Shown: positions 33,234 to 47,875, counted from the first letter of the stretch. The stretch: 64,000 bases of DNA from Sphingomonas sp. (GCF_003248515.1 NZ_QFOB01000002.1:124001-188000), one strand, 5' to 3'. Made by a program: numbers and translations. Notes: a model not told the origin generated them from the letters alone.

Positions 33234-34646
33234 TCAGTGCGCCATGGCCTTCACGATCTCCTCCACCATCTTCTTGGCGTCGGCCAGCAGCATCATCGTA
33301 TTGTCCTGGTAGAAGACGTCATTGTCGACGCCGGCATAGCCCACGCCGCCCATCGATCGCTTGATGAACAACACGGTCTTGGCCTTGTTCACGTCGAATA
33401 CGGGCATGCCGTAGATGGGGCTGGACTTGTCCGTCTTGGCGGCCGGGTTCACCACGTCGTTCGCGCCGATGATGAAGGCCACGTCCGTCTGCGCGAACTC
33501 GCTGTTGATGTCTTCCAGCTCGAACACCTCGTCATAGGGTACGTTCGCTTCGGCCAGCAGCACGTTCATGTGGCCGGGCATGCGGCCGGCGACGGGATGG
33601 ATCGCATATTTCACGGTCACGCCCTCGGCCTTCAGGAGATCGCCCATCTCGCGCAGGGCATGCTGGGCCTGGGCTACCGCCATGCCGTAGCCCGGCACGA
33701 TGATGACCTGCTCGGCCTGCTGCATGAGGAAGGCGGCATCCTCGGCCGAGCCGCGCTTCCACGGCCGCTGCTCCTTGGCCTCGCCGCCGCCACCGCCGCC
33801 GGCCTCACCGCCGAAGCCGCCCGCGATCACGCTGATGAAGCTGCGGTTCATCGCCGCGCACATGATGTAGCTCAGGATCGCGCCGGAGGATCCCACCAGC
33901 GCGCCGGTGATGATCATCGCCGTATTGTGGAGCGTGAAGCCCATCGCCGCCGCCGCCCAGCCCGAATAGCTGTTCAGCATCGAGACGACGACCGGCATGT
34001 CCGCGCCGCCGATCGGGATGATGAGGAGGAAGCCGATCGCGAAGGAGAGGATCGCGATCGCCCAGAACATCGCCGGCGTATCGAGGTGGAAGAGCGAGAC
34101 GAGGATCAGGATCGCGGCCAGCGTGCCCAGATTGATGATGTGCCGTCCGGGCAGCAGGATCGGCTTGCCGCCCATGTTCCCGTTGAGCTTCAGGAAGGCG
34201 ATGACGGAGCCGGAGAAGGTGATCGCGCCGATCGCGATGCCCAGGCCCATTTCGATCCGGCTGTTCTTGGCGATGTCCAGCCCGCCGGGCTCCAGAATGC
34301 CGAATGCCTCCGGATTCAGATAGGCGGCGATCGCCACAAGCACGGCGGCGAGGCCGACCAGACTGTGGAAGGCGGCCACGAGCTGCGGCATCGCCGTCAT
34401 CTGGATGCGCCGCGCCGTGACGAGGCCGATCGCGCCGCCGACGGCGACGGCGCCCACGATCTCGATCAGCGAGCCCTGATGGGTGAGGAGGGTCGTTGCG
34501 ATGGCGATGGCCATGCCGGCCATGCCGAAGCGGTTGCCGCGCCGGCTGGTCGAGGGGCTGGAAAGCCCGCGCAGCGCGAGGATGAAGCAGACACCCGCGA
34601 CCAGATAGGCCAGCATCGCCCACGGATTGACGGCAACATGCTCCAT
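33234..34646 (-). CDS. pntB: NAD(P) transhydrogenase subunit beta
   Basis: A 470-residue protein with about nine membrane helices (residues 1-260) followed by the NADP-binding domain III ('VIIVPGYGMAVAQAQHALREMGDLL', 'GHMNVLLAEANVPYDEV', 'GANDVVNPAA', 'VFDVNKAKTVLFIKRSM'). It couples proton entry to NADPH formation with PntAa and PntAb. The ATG at 34646 was chosen by the AAGGGG site and the usual N-terminus; the open frame runs further upstream. Last gene of the pnt operon. Confidence 0.95.
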   Translation of the reverse strand: MEHVAVNPWAMLAYLVAGVCFILALRGLSSPSTSRRGNRFGMAGMAIAIATTLLTHQGSLIEIVGAVAVGGAIGLVTARRIQMTAMPQLVAAFHSLVGLAAVLVAIAAYLNPEAFGILEPGGLDIAKNSRIEMGLGIAIGAITFSGSVIAFLKLNGNMGGKPILLPGRHIINLGTLAAILILVSLFHLDTPAMFWAIAILSFAIGFLLIIPIGGADMPVVVSMLNSYSGWAAAAMGFTLHNTAMIITGALVGSSGAILSYIMCAAMNRSFISVIAGGFGGEAGGGGGGEAKEQRPWKRGSAEDAAFLMQQAEQVIIVPGYGMAVAQAQHALREMGDLLKAEGVTVKYAIHPVAGRMPGHMNVLLAEANVPYDEVFELEDINSEFAQTDVAFIIGANDVVNPAAKTDKSSPIYGMPVFDVNKAKTVLFIKRSMGGVGYAGVDNDVFYQDNTMMLLADAKKMVEEIVKAMAH

Positions 34647-34715
34647 TCCAAACCCCCTTCGCCGCGGCGCCCGCATGTCGCGGTGCGCGGCCTTATCCTC
34701 TCAGGCGCAGGCGGC

Positions 34716-35018
34716 TCATTTGGCCGCCGGCTTGTCCTTCTTCTTGTACATGGCAAGCATGCGTTCGGTGACGGCGAAGCCGCCGAAGATGTTTACCGAG
34801 GCCAGCGCCACCGCGATCAGGCCCAGCCATTTCGCCACGGAGGAGCCGCCGAGCGCTCCCGCCGCGCTTGCCACCAGCGCGCCGACGATGATGACGGAGG
34901 AGATGGCGTTGGTCACCGCCATCAGCGGCGTATGCAAAGCGGGCGTGACCGACCAGACCACATAATAGCCGACGAAACAGGCCATCACGAAGATGGACAG
35001 GATCGAGATGAAGTCCAT
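34716..35018 (-). CDS. pntAb: NAD(P) transhydrogenase subunit alpha, part 2 (membrane part)
   Basis: A 100-residue protein with about four membrane helices ('VGYYVVWSVTPALHTPLMAVTNAISSVIIVGAL', 'FGGFAVTERMLAMYKKK'). It corresponds to the membrane part of E. coli PntA, which is split off in alphaproteobacteria. Lies between pntAa (11 nt gap) and pntB. Confidence 0.95.
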   Translation of the reverse strand: MDFISILSIFVMACFVGYYVVWSVTPALHTPLMAVTNAISSVIIVGALVASAAGALGGSSVAKWLGLIAVALASVNIFGGFAVTERMLAMYKKKDKPAAK

Positions 35019-35029
35019 ATGCGTCCCCT

Positions 35030-36157
<1,128 letters not shown>

Positions 36158-36163
36158 GAAGGA

Positions 36164-36295
36164 TCAGCGCGTGATGAGAAAGACGACGAAGGCCGCGATC
36201 AGCGCGCAGACGATCGTGCCCGTCTTCGCGAGCCCGATGAAGCGCGCATAGGTTTCCTCATGCGCCTTCTGGTCCATTGGAGCGCCTTCGGCCAT
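36164..36295 (-). CDS. aa3-type cytochrome c oxidase subunit IV
   Basis: A 43-residue protein: 'HEETYARFIGLAKTGTIVCALIAAFVVFLITR'. The motif H-x-x-T-Y-x-x-F and one membrane helix are the signature of the small bacterial aa3-oxidase subunit IV family. It is the first gene before pntAa on the minus strand, with 6 nt between; in alphaproteobacteria this pairing with pnt genes is common in my experience of such loci, but I did not check it here. Confidence 0.85.
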   Translation of the reverse strand: MAEGAPMDQKAHEETYARFIGLAKTGTIVCALIAAFVVFLITR

Positions 36296-36387
36296 CTGCA
36301 ATCCCCGTCCCTGTTGTTTCGGGCGGTTTAGACGCGCTGTTCCTGTACCTCAAGTGCTCGAAGGGCCAAGGCGATCCAATTCGGCGT

Positions 36388-36540
36388 GAGTCTTTTGGGC
36401 AACACCCACCAGAGCTTGAGTTCCCTCGCATTTTCGATCGCCAGATCCTGTGGATAACTTTATCGTGCCGGCGGCGTCGATCGGCCTTCGCGGAAAATTG
36501 GCGCAAACAGGACTCTTGACCGCGGAGTCCCGGCGGATTC
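36388..36540. promoter_or_regulatory. GANTC cluster upstream of ccrM
   Basis: Four GANTC sites occur in about 150 nt before ccrM: GAGTC 36388-36392, GACTC 36511-36515, GAGTC 36525-36529, GATTC 36536-36540, three of them within 30 nt. GANTC is the CcrM target; in Caulobacter methylation of promoter GANTC sites lowers ccrM expression. No CtrA-type TTAA-N7-TTAA box was seen. Confidence 0.55.
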
Positions 36541-36575
36541 ATTTGCGCGGCTCATTGCGGGGAAGGGCGGAAGAC

Positions 36576-37703
36576 ATGGGGGTGGTACGTCCGATACGGG
36601 AGGCTGCTGCGCGGCCGATGCTGGCCTTGCTGCCGCTGGACACGATCCTGATCGGGGATTGCATCGCGGAAATGGCGAAGCTGCCGGATCGATCGATCGA
36701 CATGATCTTCGCCGATCCGCCCTACAATCTACAGCTGGGGGGCGATCTCTTCCGGCCCGATGGCAGCCAGGTGGATGCCGTCGACGACGAATGGGACAAG
36801 TTCGACAGCCTCGGCGCCTATGATCGCTTCACGCGGCGCTGGCTGAAGGAGGCGCGCCGCATCCTGAAGGATGATGGCTCGATCTGGGTGATCGGCAGCT
36901 ATCACAACATCTTCCGCGTCGGCACGGCGCTACAGGACGAGGGCTTCTGGATCCTCAACGACATCGTCTGGCGCAAGGCCAATCCGATGCCGAATTTCAA
37001 GGGCACGCGCTTCACCAACGCGCACGAGACGATGATCTGGGCCTCGAAGGGCCAGAAGGCGCGCTATACGTTCAACTATCGCGCGATGAAGACGCTGAAC
37101 GATGATGTGCAGATGCGTTCGGACTGGGAGCTTCCCATCTGCGGCGGTGCCGAGCGCCTGAAGGACGAGCACGGCCACAAGACGCACCCGACGCAGAAGC
37201 CGGAGGCATTGCTCTATCGCGTGCTGCTCGCCGCCAGCAAGCCGGGCGACATCGTGCTGGATCCCTTCTTCGGCACGGGCACCACGGGCGCGGTCGCGCG
37301 GCGCCTGCGCCGCCGCTGGATCGGCATCGATCGTGAGACGACCTATGTGAAAGCGGCGCGCGCGCGCATCGATGCGACGCTGCCGCTCGATGAAAGCGCG
37401 ATGCTCGTCGTGCCCGAACGGAAGACGGAAAAGCGCGTGGCATTCGGCGTGCTGGTGGAATCCGGGCTCGTCGCCCCCGGCACGAAGCTGCGCGATGCGC
37501 GCGGGCGCTGGCATGCGGAGGTGATGGCCGATGGTGGGCTGGTCTGCACGGACGGCAATGCCGGCTCGATCCACAAGCTGGGCGCCACGCTTCAGGGCGC
37601 GCCTTCCTGCAATGGCTGGACCTTCTGGCATGTGGAGGAAGGGGACGCGCTGTTGCCGATCGATGCGCTGCGCCAGCGCCATCTGGCGAAGGCGGCCGGC
37701 TGA
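36576..37703 (+). CDS. ccrM: Cell-cycle DNA adenine methyltransferase CcrM (GANTC)
   Basis: A 375-residue beta-class N6-adenine methyltransferase. Catalytic DPPY is at residues 47-50 in 'MIFADPPYNLQLGGDL', and the AdoMet motif 'LDPFFGTGTTGAVARRL' follows late in the protein, the beta-class order. The C-terminal 90 residues ('VLVESGLVAPGTKLRDARGRWHAEVMADG') form the extra DNA-recognition domain specific to CcrM. The ATG at 36576 follows GGGGAAGGGCGGAAG; earlier in-frame starts give unlikely sequence. Confidence 0.93.
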   Translation: MGVVRPIREAAARPMLALLPLDTILIGDCIAEMAKLPDRSIDMIFADPPYNLQLGGDLFRPDGSQVDAVDDEWDKFDSLGAYDRFTRRWLKEARRILKDDGSIWVIGSYHNIFRVGTALQDEGFWILNDIVWRKANPMPNFKGTRFTNAHETMIWASKGQKARYTFNYRAMKTLNDDVQMRSDWELPICGGAERLKDEHGHKTHPTQKPEALLYRVLLAASKPGDIVLDPFFGTGTTGAVARRLRRRWIGIDRETTYVKAARARIDATLPLDESAMLVVPERKTEKRVAFGVLVESGLVAPGTKLRDARGRWHAEVMADGGLVCTDGNAGSIHKLGATLQGAPSCNGWTFWHVEEGDALLPIDALRQRHLAKAAG

Positions 37704-37785
37704 CAGGCGGGGCGGTTCGTCGCAACTCGGGTCCGGCGTGAATATAAGGGAGGTGCTTCTGCCGATCCCTCGTTATGGGGTTCGC

Positions 37786-38508
37786 ATGGCCCGTCACATT
37801 CCGCTCGCCGCCACCCTTCTTTTCGCAGCCGTCCCCGCGCTCGCGCAGCAACCGGCACCGGCGCCCGTCGCCGCCACTGCGCAGGCGCCTGCTGCCGCCG
37901 CGCCCAGTGTTTCCGCGCCCAGTGCCGTCCCGCCCGCGGAGGGAGGGCCAGACATCACAGTGAGCGGCCAGGCGAAGCCGATCGATCCGCTGGACGGGCC
38001 TTCCATCTTCCTGAGCCCGATGGGAGAGCCTTTCCGTTCGGAGGACAAGCTTTCGGGGGCCGAGCACTGGTTCCTCAAGGCCGATGCGAACGGGGACCGG
38101 CGCGTGACGCGCGAGGAATTTCTCGCCGATGCGATGCGCTTCTTCGCGATCGTCGACAGCGATCATGATGGCGTGATCGGGCCGATCGAGCTGCTGCACT
38201 ATGAAACGGAGATCGCACCGGAAACGATGGTCACCTCCACCTGGGGCGACATGTCGAAGATGAAGGTGGATTCCGATGGCAACATCACGGCGCCGCCTTA
38301 TCCCACCCGGCTCGGCGCCGGGCGCTACAGCTGGGTCGCGGCGCCGGAGCCGATCATCGCGGCCGACACCAACATGGATCGTGGCGTCACCAAGCTGGAA
38401 TTCCAGATCGCCGCGATGGCCCGGTTCAAGGCGCTGGACCGCAACGGCGATGGCGCGCTCGTCCGCGCGGAGCTGCCCCGGCTGGTTTCGCCGCACATCA
38501 AGGAATGA
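37786..38508 (+). CDS. Secreted EF-hand calcium-binding protein
   Basis: A 240-residue protein with a signal peptide ('MARHIPLAATLLFAAVPALAQ'), an Ala/Pro-rich linker to about residue 50, and EF-hand-like loops: 'KADANGDRRVTREEF', 'DSDHDGVIGPIEL', 'DTNMDRGVTKLEF' and 'DRNGDGALVRAEL'. Probably periplasmic. The function beyond calcium binding is unknown. Confidence 0.85.
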   Translation: MARHIPLAATLLFAAVPALAQQPAPAPVAATAQAPAAAAPSVSAPSAVPPAEGGPDITVSGQAKPIDPLDGPSIFLSPMGEPFRSEDKLSGAEHWFLKADANGDRRVTREEFLADAMRFFAIVDSDHDGVIGPIELLHYETEIAPETMVTSTWGDMSKMKVDSDGNITAPPYPTRLGAGRYSWVAAPEPIIAADTNMDRGVTKLEFQIAAMARFKALDRNGDGALVRAELPRLVSPHIKE

Positions 38509-38568
38509 TGCCGGGCGCGCATGCTGATCGGGCATGACGCCGGCCGCCGCCGCCTGTAGGAGGCGGGC

Positions 38569-38748
38569 ATGGCCGAACGCTTCGAACGACATCGCCAGCC
38601 CTGGCGGCAGGACGAGATCCAGAAACTCCATACGCTCGCGAAGAAGGGCATGGCGCTCAAGGCGATCGCCAAGGCGCTCACTCGCAGCGAGGAATCGGTG
38701 AAGGAGCGCGCCAAGCTGGACGGGCTCTCGATCGCCAAGCTGCATTGA
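38569..38748 (+). CDS. Small basic helix-turn-helix-like protein
   Basis: A 59-residue protein behind a perfect AGGAGG site. 'WRQDEIQKLHTLAKKGMALKAIAKALTRSEESVKERAKLDGL' looks like a Myb/SANT- or GcrA-like short helix-turn-helix. It lies just upstream of folP on the same strand. Role unknown. Confidence 0.7.
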   Translation: MAERFERHRQPWRQDEIQKLHTLAKKGMALKAIAKALTRSEESVKERAKLDGLSIAKLH

Positions 38749-38756
38749 TCGGCGGC

Positions 38757-39854
38757 ATGGTCCGCTCTCGTCTCTATCTTCGCCCGACCGGCTTCGTGGA
38801 GGCACCCTTCGGGCATGATGGCAAGGTGCTGCGCCTGGCCGGCGGGCTCTGCTTCTTTTCCGCCATCGAGGCGATCGAGGTGGAGGATGGCCGCCGCATC
38901 GCGCAGACGCTCGTGCCTGTCGAGCGGCTGGAGGATTTCCTCGCCTCGCTGCCGGGCGATCTCGCCGATCAGGGGCGGGGCATGCTGGCCCGGATCGTGG
39001 CGCCGCGCCCGCCGCTTCAGGTGGGCGCGCGCACGATCCGGCTGGATCAGCCGCAGGTGATGGCCATCCTGAACATGACGCCGGACAGTTTTTCGGACGG
39101 GGGCCGCCATGCCGATCCGGGCGCGGCCGCCGCCGGCGCCGCGCGCATGCTGGAGGCAGGCGCGGCGCTGATCGATGTGGGGGGCGAATCCACCCGGCCG
39201 GGTGCCACCACCGTCTGGGAGCAGGATGAGATTGCCCGCGTCGTGCCGGTGATCCAGCTGCTGGCCGGCGGCGGGGCGGCCGTTTCGATCGATACGCGCA
39301 AGGCGGCGGTGATGGCGGCGGCGCTGGATGCGGGCGCGGGGCTGGTGAACGATGTCTCGGGCCTCACTTATGATGGTGAGGCGGCGTCGCTCGTCGCGGC
39401 GCGCGGGGCGCCGGTCGTGCTGATGCACCATCAGGGCGATCCCGCGACGATGCAGCAGGATCCGCATTATGGCGACGCCCTGATCGATGTCTATGATTGG
39501 CTGGAGGATCGGATCGAGGCGGCGGTGGAGGCCGGCGTCGATCGATCGCGGATCATGATCGATCCCGGCATCGGCTTCGGCAAGACGCTGCGCCACAATC
39601 TCGCCGTGCTGAACGGCCTGTCGCTGCTCCATGGGCTCGGCTGTCCGATTCTGCTCGGCGCGAGCCGCAAGCGCTTCATCGGGGCGCTTTCGAACGAGGC
39701 GCCGACGGAGGCGCGTCTTGGCGGGTCGGTTGCGGTCGTGCTGGCGGGCGCGGCGCAGGGCGTGCAGATGGTCCGCGTCCATGATGCGTTCGAAACCGTG
39801 CAGGCGCTGCGCGTCTGGCGCGGCCTGCGCGATGAGGCGCTGTCGCCGATCTAG
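38757..39854 (+). CDS. folP: Dihydropteroate synthase
   Basis: A 365-residue enzyme of folate synthesis that joins p-aminobenzoate to the pterin pyrophosphate; the target of sulfonamides. Motifs: 'VMAILNMTPDSFSDGG' (pterin loop), 'LIDVGGESTRPGA', 'INDVSG'-like 'LVNDVSGL', 'IMIDPGIGFGKTLRHNL' and 'LLGASRKRFIGAL'. About 95 residues precede the catalytic barrel, an N-terminal extension not found in E. coli FolP. The ATG at 38757 is used rather than TTG at 38745. Confidence 0.95.
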   Translation: MVRSRLYLRPTGFVEAPFGHDGKVLRLAGGLCFFSAIEAIEVEDGRRIAQTLVPVERLEDFLASLPGDLADQGRGMLARIVAPRPPLQVGARTIRLDQPQVMAILNMTPDSFSDGGRHADPGAAAAGAARMLEAGAALIDVGGESTRPGATTVWEQDEIARVVPVIQLLAGGGAAVSIDTRKAAVMAAALDAGAGLVNDVSGLTYDGEAASLVAARGAPVVLMHHQGDPATMQQDPHYGDALIDVYDWLEDRIEAAVEAGVDRSRIMIDPGIGFGKTLRHNLAVLNGLSLLHGLGCPILLGASRKRFIGALSNEAPTEARLGGSVAVVLAGAAQGVQMVRVHDAFETVQALRVWRGLRDEALSPI

Positions 39855-39894
39855 AGAGGCAGCGGCGGCTCCGGCAGGTTTGTCCGGCGGGGCG

Positions 39895-40533
39895 TCACAG
39901 CCCCGACAGGAGATCCCCGAAGGATCGGCGGTGGTGGCGGGAGGGGCCGATCGTCATGATCGCCTCGCGATGCGCCTTCGTGCCGTAGCCGCTATTCTGT
40001 TCCCAGCGATAATGGATGTGCCGCTGCGCGAGCCGCGCCATCAGCCGATCGCGCATCACCTTCGCCATGATCGAGGCCGCCGCGATCTGCGGCACCTTGG
40101 CGTCGCCCTTGACCACCGCCATCGCATCGCCGGAAAGCCCGCGCGGCACATCGATCCCGTCGATCCGCACGGGGGCGTCCAGCGCCAGCCGCGCGACGGC
40201 CTGCGTCATCGCCTGCAAGGTGGCGTTGCGGATATTGTACACATCGATGTAGCGCGCCGATCGCGCCGCGAAGGAGACGCGGGCGGCCCCCGCGATCAGC
40301 GGGTAGAGCGCCTCGCGTTCGGCGCGGTCGATCTTCTTGCTGTCGTCCAGCCGCGCCAGCAGGCCCTTGGGCAGGGCCGTCGGATCGAACCAGACGGCGC
40401 AGACAACGACCGGCCCGCACAGCGCGCCGCGCCCCACCTCATCGCATCCGATCACCGGCGGGAACAGGCTCGCGCGCTGCCGCGCGAACGGGCGGATGGC
40501 GGGCTTGCGGGGGGAAGGCGGGGGCTTGGTCAC
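39895..40533 (-). CDS. rnhB: Ribonuclease HII
   Basis: A 212-residue enzyme that removes ribonucleotides from DNA. The catalytic acidic residues are in 'VIGCDEVGRGALCGPVVVCA' (Asp-Glu) and further Asp in 'RIDGIDVP' ; 'IAAASIMAKVMRDRLM' and 'NSGYGTKAH' are typical. Starts are GTG in either case: 40533 gives the usual length, 40575 is the longer alternative. It converges with folP. Confidence 0.92.
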   Translation of the reverse strand: MTKPPPSPRKPAIRPFARQRASLFPPVIGCDEVGRGALCGPVVVCAVWFDPTALPKGLLARLDDSKKIDRAEREALYPLIAGAARVSFAARSARYIDVYNIRNATLQAMTQAVARLALDAPVRIDGIDVPRGLSGDAMAVVKGDAKVPQIAAASIMAKVMRDRLMARLAQRHIHYRWEQNSGYGTKAHREAIMTIGPSRHHRRSFGDLLSGL

Positions 40534-40633
40534 GCGCAGGCAAGAATATCCGAGCCGTTCCCACCGCGAAAGCACGGAGCCGGCCCCATCGCCCCAGCCT
40601 CCATGCCTTTTCCGCCGAGCCGCAGGTTCGGGG

Positions 40634-41812
40634 TCAGCGTGCCCGGCTGATCGGTCGCCCGCCCGCCTCGCGCAGGCGGATCACGCGGAGATAGCCGTCG
40701 ACGAGTGCCTGGTTGACGCGATCCCAGGTGTAACGCTCGCTGGCGAGCAACCCGGCCCGGCCGGCGGCCTGCCGCGCATCGCGATCCTCGCAATAAAGGC
40801 GCAGCGCCTGCGCGAAGGCCTCGTTCGCGCCGGGCCGGATCAGTCGACCGGTGACGCCATCTTCCACCAGGCTCTCGCTGCCCGTGGCCTTGGCCGCCAC
40901 CACCGGCAGGCCGCTGGCCATCGCTTCCAGCGTGACGTTGCCGAACGTCTCCGTCACCGAAGGATTGAACAACACATCGCAGGAGGCCACGGCGCGGCCC
41001 AGATCCTCGCGGCCCTGAAAGCCGGTGAAGATCGCATTTTCAGGCAGGCGCTTTTCGAACCATTCCCGCGCCGGCCCTTCGCCCACCACCACGATGCGCG
41101 CCTTCGATCCGCGCCGCATCATCAGGTCGATCGTCTCGGCGAAGACATCCAGCCCTTTTTCCATCACGAGCCGGCCGACATAGCCGATCGCCGCTTCGTC
41201 GTCGGCCAGGCCGATGCTGCGGCGCCACTCCATGTCGCGGCGCGTGGGAGTGAACAATTCATTGTCCACGCCGCGCGTCCAGATGCCGACATCATAGCTC
41301 ATGCGCTGTTCGCGCAGCACCTGGGCCATCGATTCCGATGGCGCGAAGATCGCGTCGCAACGGCGATAGAAGCGCCGCAGCCAGGCCTCCACCGCCGGCT
41401 CCAGAAACGCGAAGCCATAATAGCGCGGATAGGTTTCGAAGCGCGTGTGGACGGATGCAACCACCGGCTTGCCCCAATGGCGCGCGAGCGTGACGGCACG
41501 ATGGCCCAGTATCTCCGGGCTGGAGACGTGGAAGATGTTCGCGCCGAATTCGCGTATGTCGCGGCGCACCTTTCCCGGAATGCCAAGCGGCGCGCGATAT
41601 TCGCCGCGGCCGGGAAGGGGGATGGAGGGAACGTTCACCACCCGGCCGGTGGAAGCGAAGGCGGGCCTCGCCACCTTGGGGCTGTAGATGCGCACCTTGG
41701 CTCCCTGACGCATCAGATAGCCGACAAGCCGGTTCAGTGCCTGATTGGCCCCATCCCGCACATAATTATAGTTGCCGGAGAAAAGGGCGACGCGAAGGTC
41801 GGTGACGTCCAT
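40634..41812 (-). CDS. GT4-family glycosyltransferase
   Basis: A 392-residue GT-B glycosyltransferase. N-terminal acceptor domain 'VALFSGNYNYVRDGANQALNRLVGYL', C-terminal donor-binding 'IGYVGRLVMEKGLDVFAETI', 'VVGEGPAREWFEKRLP' and the EX7E motif 'TETFGNVTLEAMASGLPVV'. It resembles the glycolipid-type transferases (mannosyl- or sulfoquinovosyl-diacylglycerol). Acceptor and sugar cannot be assigned. Confidence 0.88.
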   Translation of the reverse strand: MDVTDLRVALFSGNYNYVRDGANQALNRLVGYLMRQGAKVRIYSPKVARPAFASTGRVVNVPSIPLPGRGEYRAPLGIPGKVRRDIREFGANIFHVSSPEILGHRAVTLARHWGKPVVASVHTRFETYPRYYGFAFLEPAVEAWLRRFYRRCDAIFAPSESMAQVLREQRMSYDVGIWTRGVDNELFTPTRRDMEWRRSIGLADDEAAIGYVGRLVMEKGLDVFAETIDLMMRRGSKARIVVVGEGPAREWFEKRLPENAIFTGFQGREDLGRAVASCDVLFNPSVTETFGNVTLEAMASGLPVVAAKATGSESLVEDGVTGRLIRPGANEAFAQALRLYCEDRDARQAAGRAGLLASERYTWDRVNQALVDGYLRVIRLREAGGRPISRAR

Positions 41813-41916
41813 CGCGTGCCCCTAACGAAGGGGCGCGCCGGGTGCAACGCGGCTGCGCCGAGCCGACGATCCGGGAAATCCGCTTCCGGATGCCCCGTCG
41901 CGGGATCGTGCGGGGA

Positions 41917-42447
41917 TCAGCCCCCGATATTGCCGTCGGCGGATTCCAGCGCGCGGCCGGCGGCGCTCGCCTCGGCGGCAACGGCCTTGGCGCCGTTATA
42001 GATGAAGCCGTAAGTGGGGTAGGCGCGGGTGCCGATATTGCCGATCGGCGAATACCACACCTTCACCTGGCTCCAGTCACCGGCGGGCGAGGCATCGACG
42101 ACGGTCACGTCGCGCTCGACACGGCCCTTGGCGCCGCCCCAATTTGCGTGGGTCACCTTGATGATACGGTCGGAAACGATCTTGGTGACGGTCGCGACAT
42201 GGCCCGAACGCATCGCGCCGATCGCCTTGAACACCAGAACCGAGCCCATCTTGGGGGCCTCGCCATGGGCATATTTGCCGATCGCCTGGTGCCACCAGCT
42301 CGCGGCGGCGCCGAAAAGCTGGATGCCCGAGAAGACGCGGGCGAAGGGCGCGCACTGCCAATAGGTCTGGGCGTTGGCGGCCGTGGGGGCCGAAAGCGCT
42401 GCCATGAAGATCAGGGCGGCGAAGGCTGCCCGTATATTCCTGAACAA
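41917..42447 (-). CDS. Secreted CHAP-domain amidase/peptidase
   Basis: A 176-residue protein with a signal peptide ('AAFAALIFMAALSAPTAANA') and a CHAP domain: nucleophile Cys in 'WQCAPFARVFSG', His in 'RSGHVATVTKIVSD', Asn in 'HANWGG'. CHAP enzymes cut peptidoglycan peptides. Translation seems to begin with TTG at 42447, since an ATG fifteen codons later would remove half the signal peptide. Confidence 0.85.
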   Translation of the reverse strand: MFRNIRAAFAALIFMAALSAPTAANAQTYWQCAPFARVFSGIQLFGAAASWWHQAIGKYAHGEAPKMGSVLVFKAIGAMRSGHVATVTKIVSDRIIKVTHANWGGAKGRVERDVTVVDASPAGDWSQVKVWYSPIGNIGTRAYPTYGFIYNGAKAVAAEASAAGRALESADGNIGG

Positions 42448-42643
42448 GGTGTCGAATCCCCCGACCCGGCTGATATGATCGGGCTACGGTGTCGGGGCGG
42501 AGCTGTTAAGCGGGCCTGCGGCGAAGCGACTGAGTCCTGCGTTTATCTGCGGTTCAGTTCCCGAAGCCTTTTTGAAAGGTAAACGGGTGCCCAACGGGCG
42601 TGCAGGAAAAAGATGCTCCGTGTTCGAAGGGTGACGGGAATCG

Positions 42644-42898
42644 TCAGCCTTGCGAATCGTTGCGTCGCTTTTCGTCTTCCCGCGCGCGCTTGCGGTCCTC
42701 GCGGGCGCGCTTCTCCTCTTCCTTGCGCATCTTGCGGCCGTAATTGCGGTCCGCCTCGCTCTGGCTGGTCGTCGCCTTGTCCACGCCCCAGCTCGCCGCC
42801 TTCACCGGCGCGGTAACGATCGTTCCCACCGTGCGGACGCAGCCGGTGAGCGAGAACGCCGCCAGTGCGAGCAGGGGGAGGATGCGGGTCATTCGCAT
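42644..42898 (-). CDS. Small lipoprotein with charged tail
   Basis: An 84-residue protein with a lipoprotein signal ('ILPLLALAAFSLTGC', lipid Cys20). The second half is a run of Lys/Arg/Glu ('KMRKEEEKRAREDRKRAREDEKRR') likely to be one long helix. No family recognised. Confidence 0.7.
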   Translation of the reverse strand: MRMTRILPLLALAAFSLTGCVRTVGTIVTAPVKAASWGVDKATTSQSEADRNYGRKMRKEEEKRAREDRKRAREDEKRRNDSQG

Positions 42899-42987
42899 GG
42901 CTTGCCGGTCCTTTGCGGCGGGATCGCGGCAGGCGCGATGGAATGCGGTGGGAACGGTGCGGACAGCGGCGGGGCGAGCCCTTCGCC

Positions 42988-43317
42988 TCAGGGGGCCGGG
43001 GTCGCCGTGGCCAGCGCCAGCGCCACTTCCGCGGCCGATACGCCGCGCAGGAATTCGCAGCCCACGATCTCACCGATCCGCCAGACGACGCGCGCCTCGG
43101 CATGCCCCGTGCGGCCAAGCCGGAAGGTCAGCATGTCGCCGTCCGCAAGATTGGCGGCACATTGCGCGCCGAAACCGCCTTCGGAAATGTTCCAGAGCGT
43201 GACCGAGGATGTTTCGCCATCGGGGCCGCGGATACCGCAGGTGGCTCGTGTCTGCCATCTCTTGGTCCGCCGCCGGTCAAATGCCAGCCTTTCCCCCGTC
43301 GGCGTGATGAAAACCAT
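42988..43317 (-). CDS. PilZ-domain protein
   Basis: A 109-residue protein with the two c-di-GMP binding motifs of PilZ domains: R-x3-R in 'RRRTKRWQTRA' and a (D/N)-x-S-x-x-G motif in 'LWNISEGGFG'. A stand-alone PilZ receptor; partner unknown. The ATG at 43317 was chosen because the longer frame adds unrelated residues. Confidence 0.85.
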   Translation of the reverse strand: MVFITPTGERLAFDRRRTKRWQTRATCGIRGPDGETSSVTLWNISEGGFGAQCAANLADGDMLTFRLGRTGHAEARVVWRIGEIVGCEFLRGVSAAEVALALATATPAP

Positions 43318-43494
43318 GCTCTTACCCCACTTACGAACGCAATCCCGGCACACCCCAACGGTTCACATCGTGGGACGTGTTTCCGCCGGCAGGCACCAAT
43401 GACGTGCTGCATTAGCGCCTCTTATGACGGATTTGTGGAAAAAAGCACGAATCGGTTTCGTGTCCGGAACGGTCTCCGGCGCATTCCCGGCCCA

Positions 43495-43533
43495 AACGAA
43501 AAGCGCCGCCGCCCCCTGGGGGACGACGGCGCC
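43495..43533 (-). terminator. Rho-independent terminator of the rpoBC operon
   Basis: On the minus strand, 25 nt after the rpoC stop, GGCGCCGTCGTCCCCC pairs with GGGGGCGGCGGCGC and is followed by TTTTCGTTT. Stem arms lie at 43518-43533 and 43503-43516. Confidence 0.85.
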
Positions 43534-43557
43534 ATTCGTTCGCGATTCAGCCTGCGA

Positions 43558-47829
<4,272 letters not shown>

Positions 47830-47875
47830 GTCTTTCGTCCCTCTAGAGGGTCAAATTCTCGGGCGGCGGAGGTTT

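Noticed and set aside
40337..42001. 554-codon plus-strand open frame
   Set aside because: Antisense to rnhB and the glycosyltransferase gene, which have clear motifs; the shadow has none.
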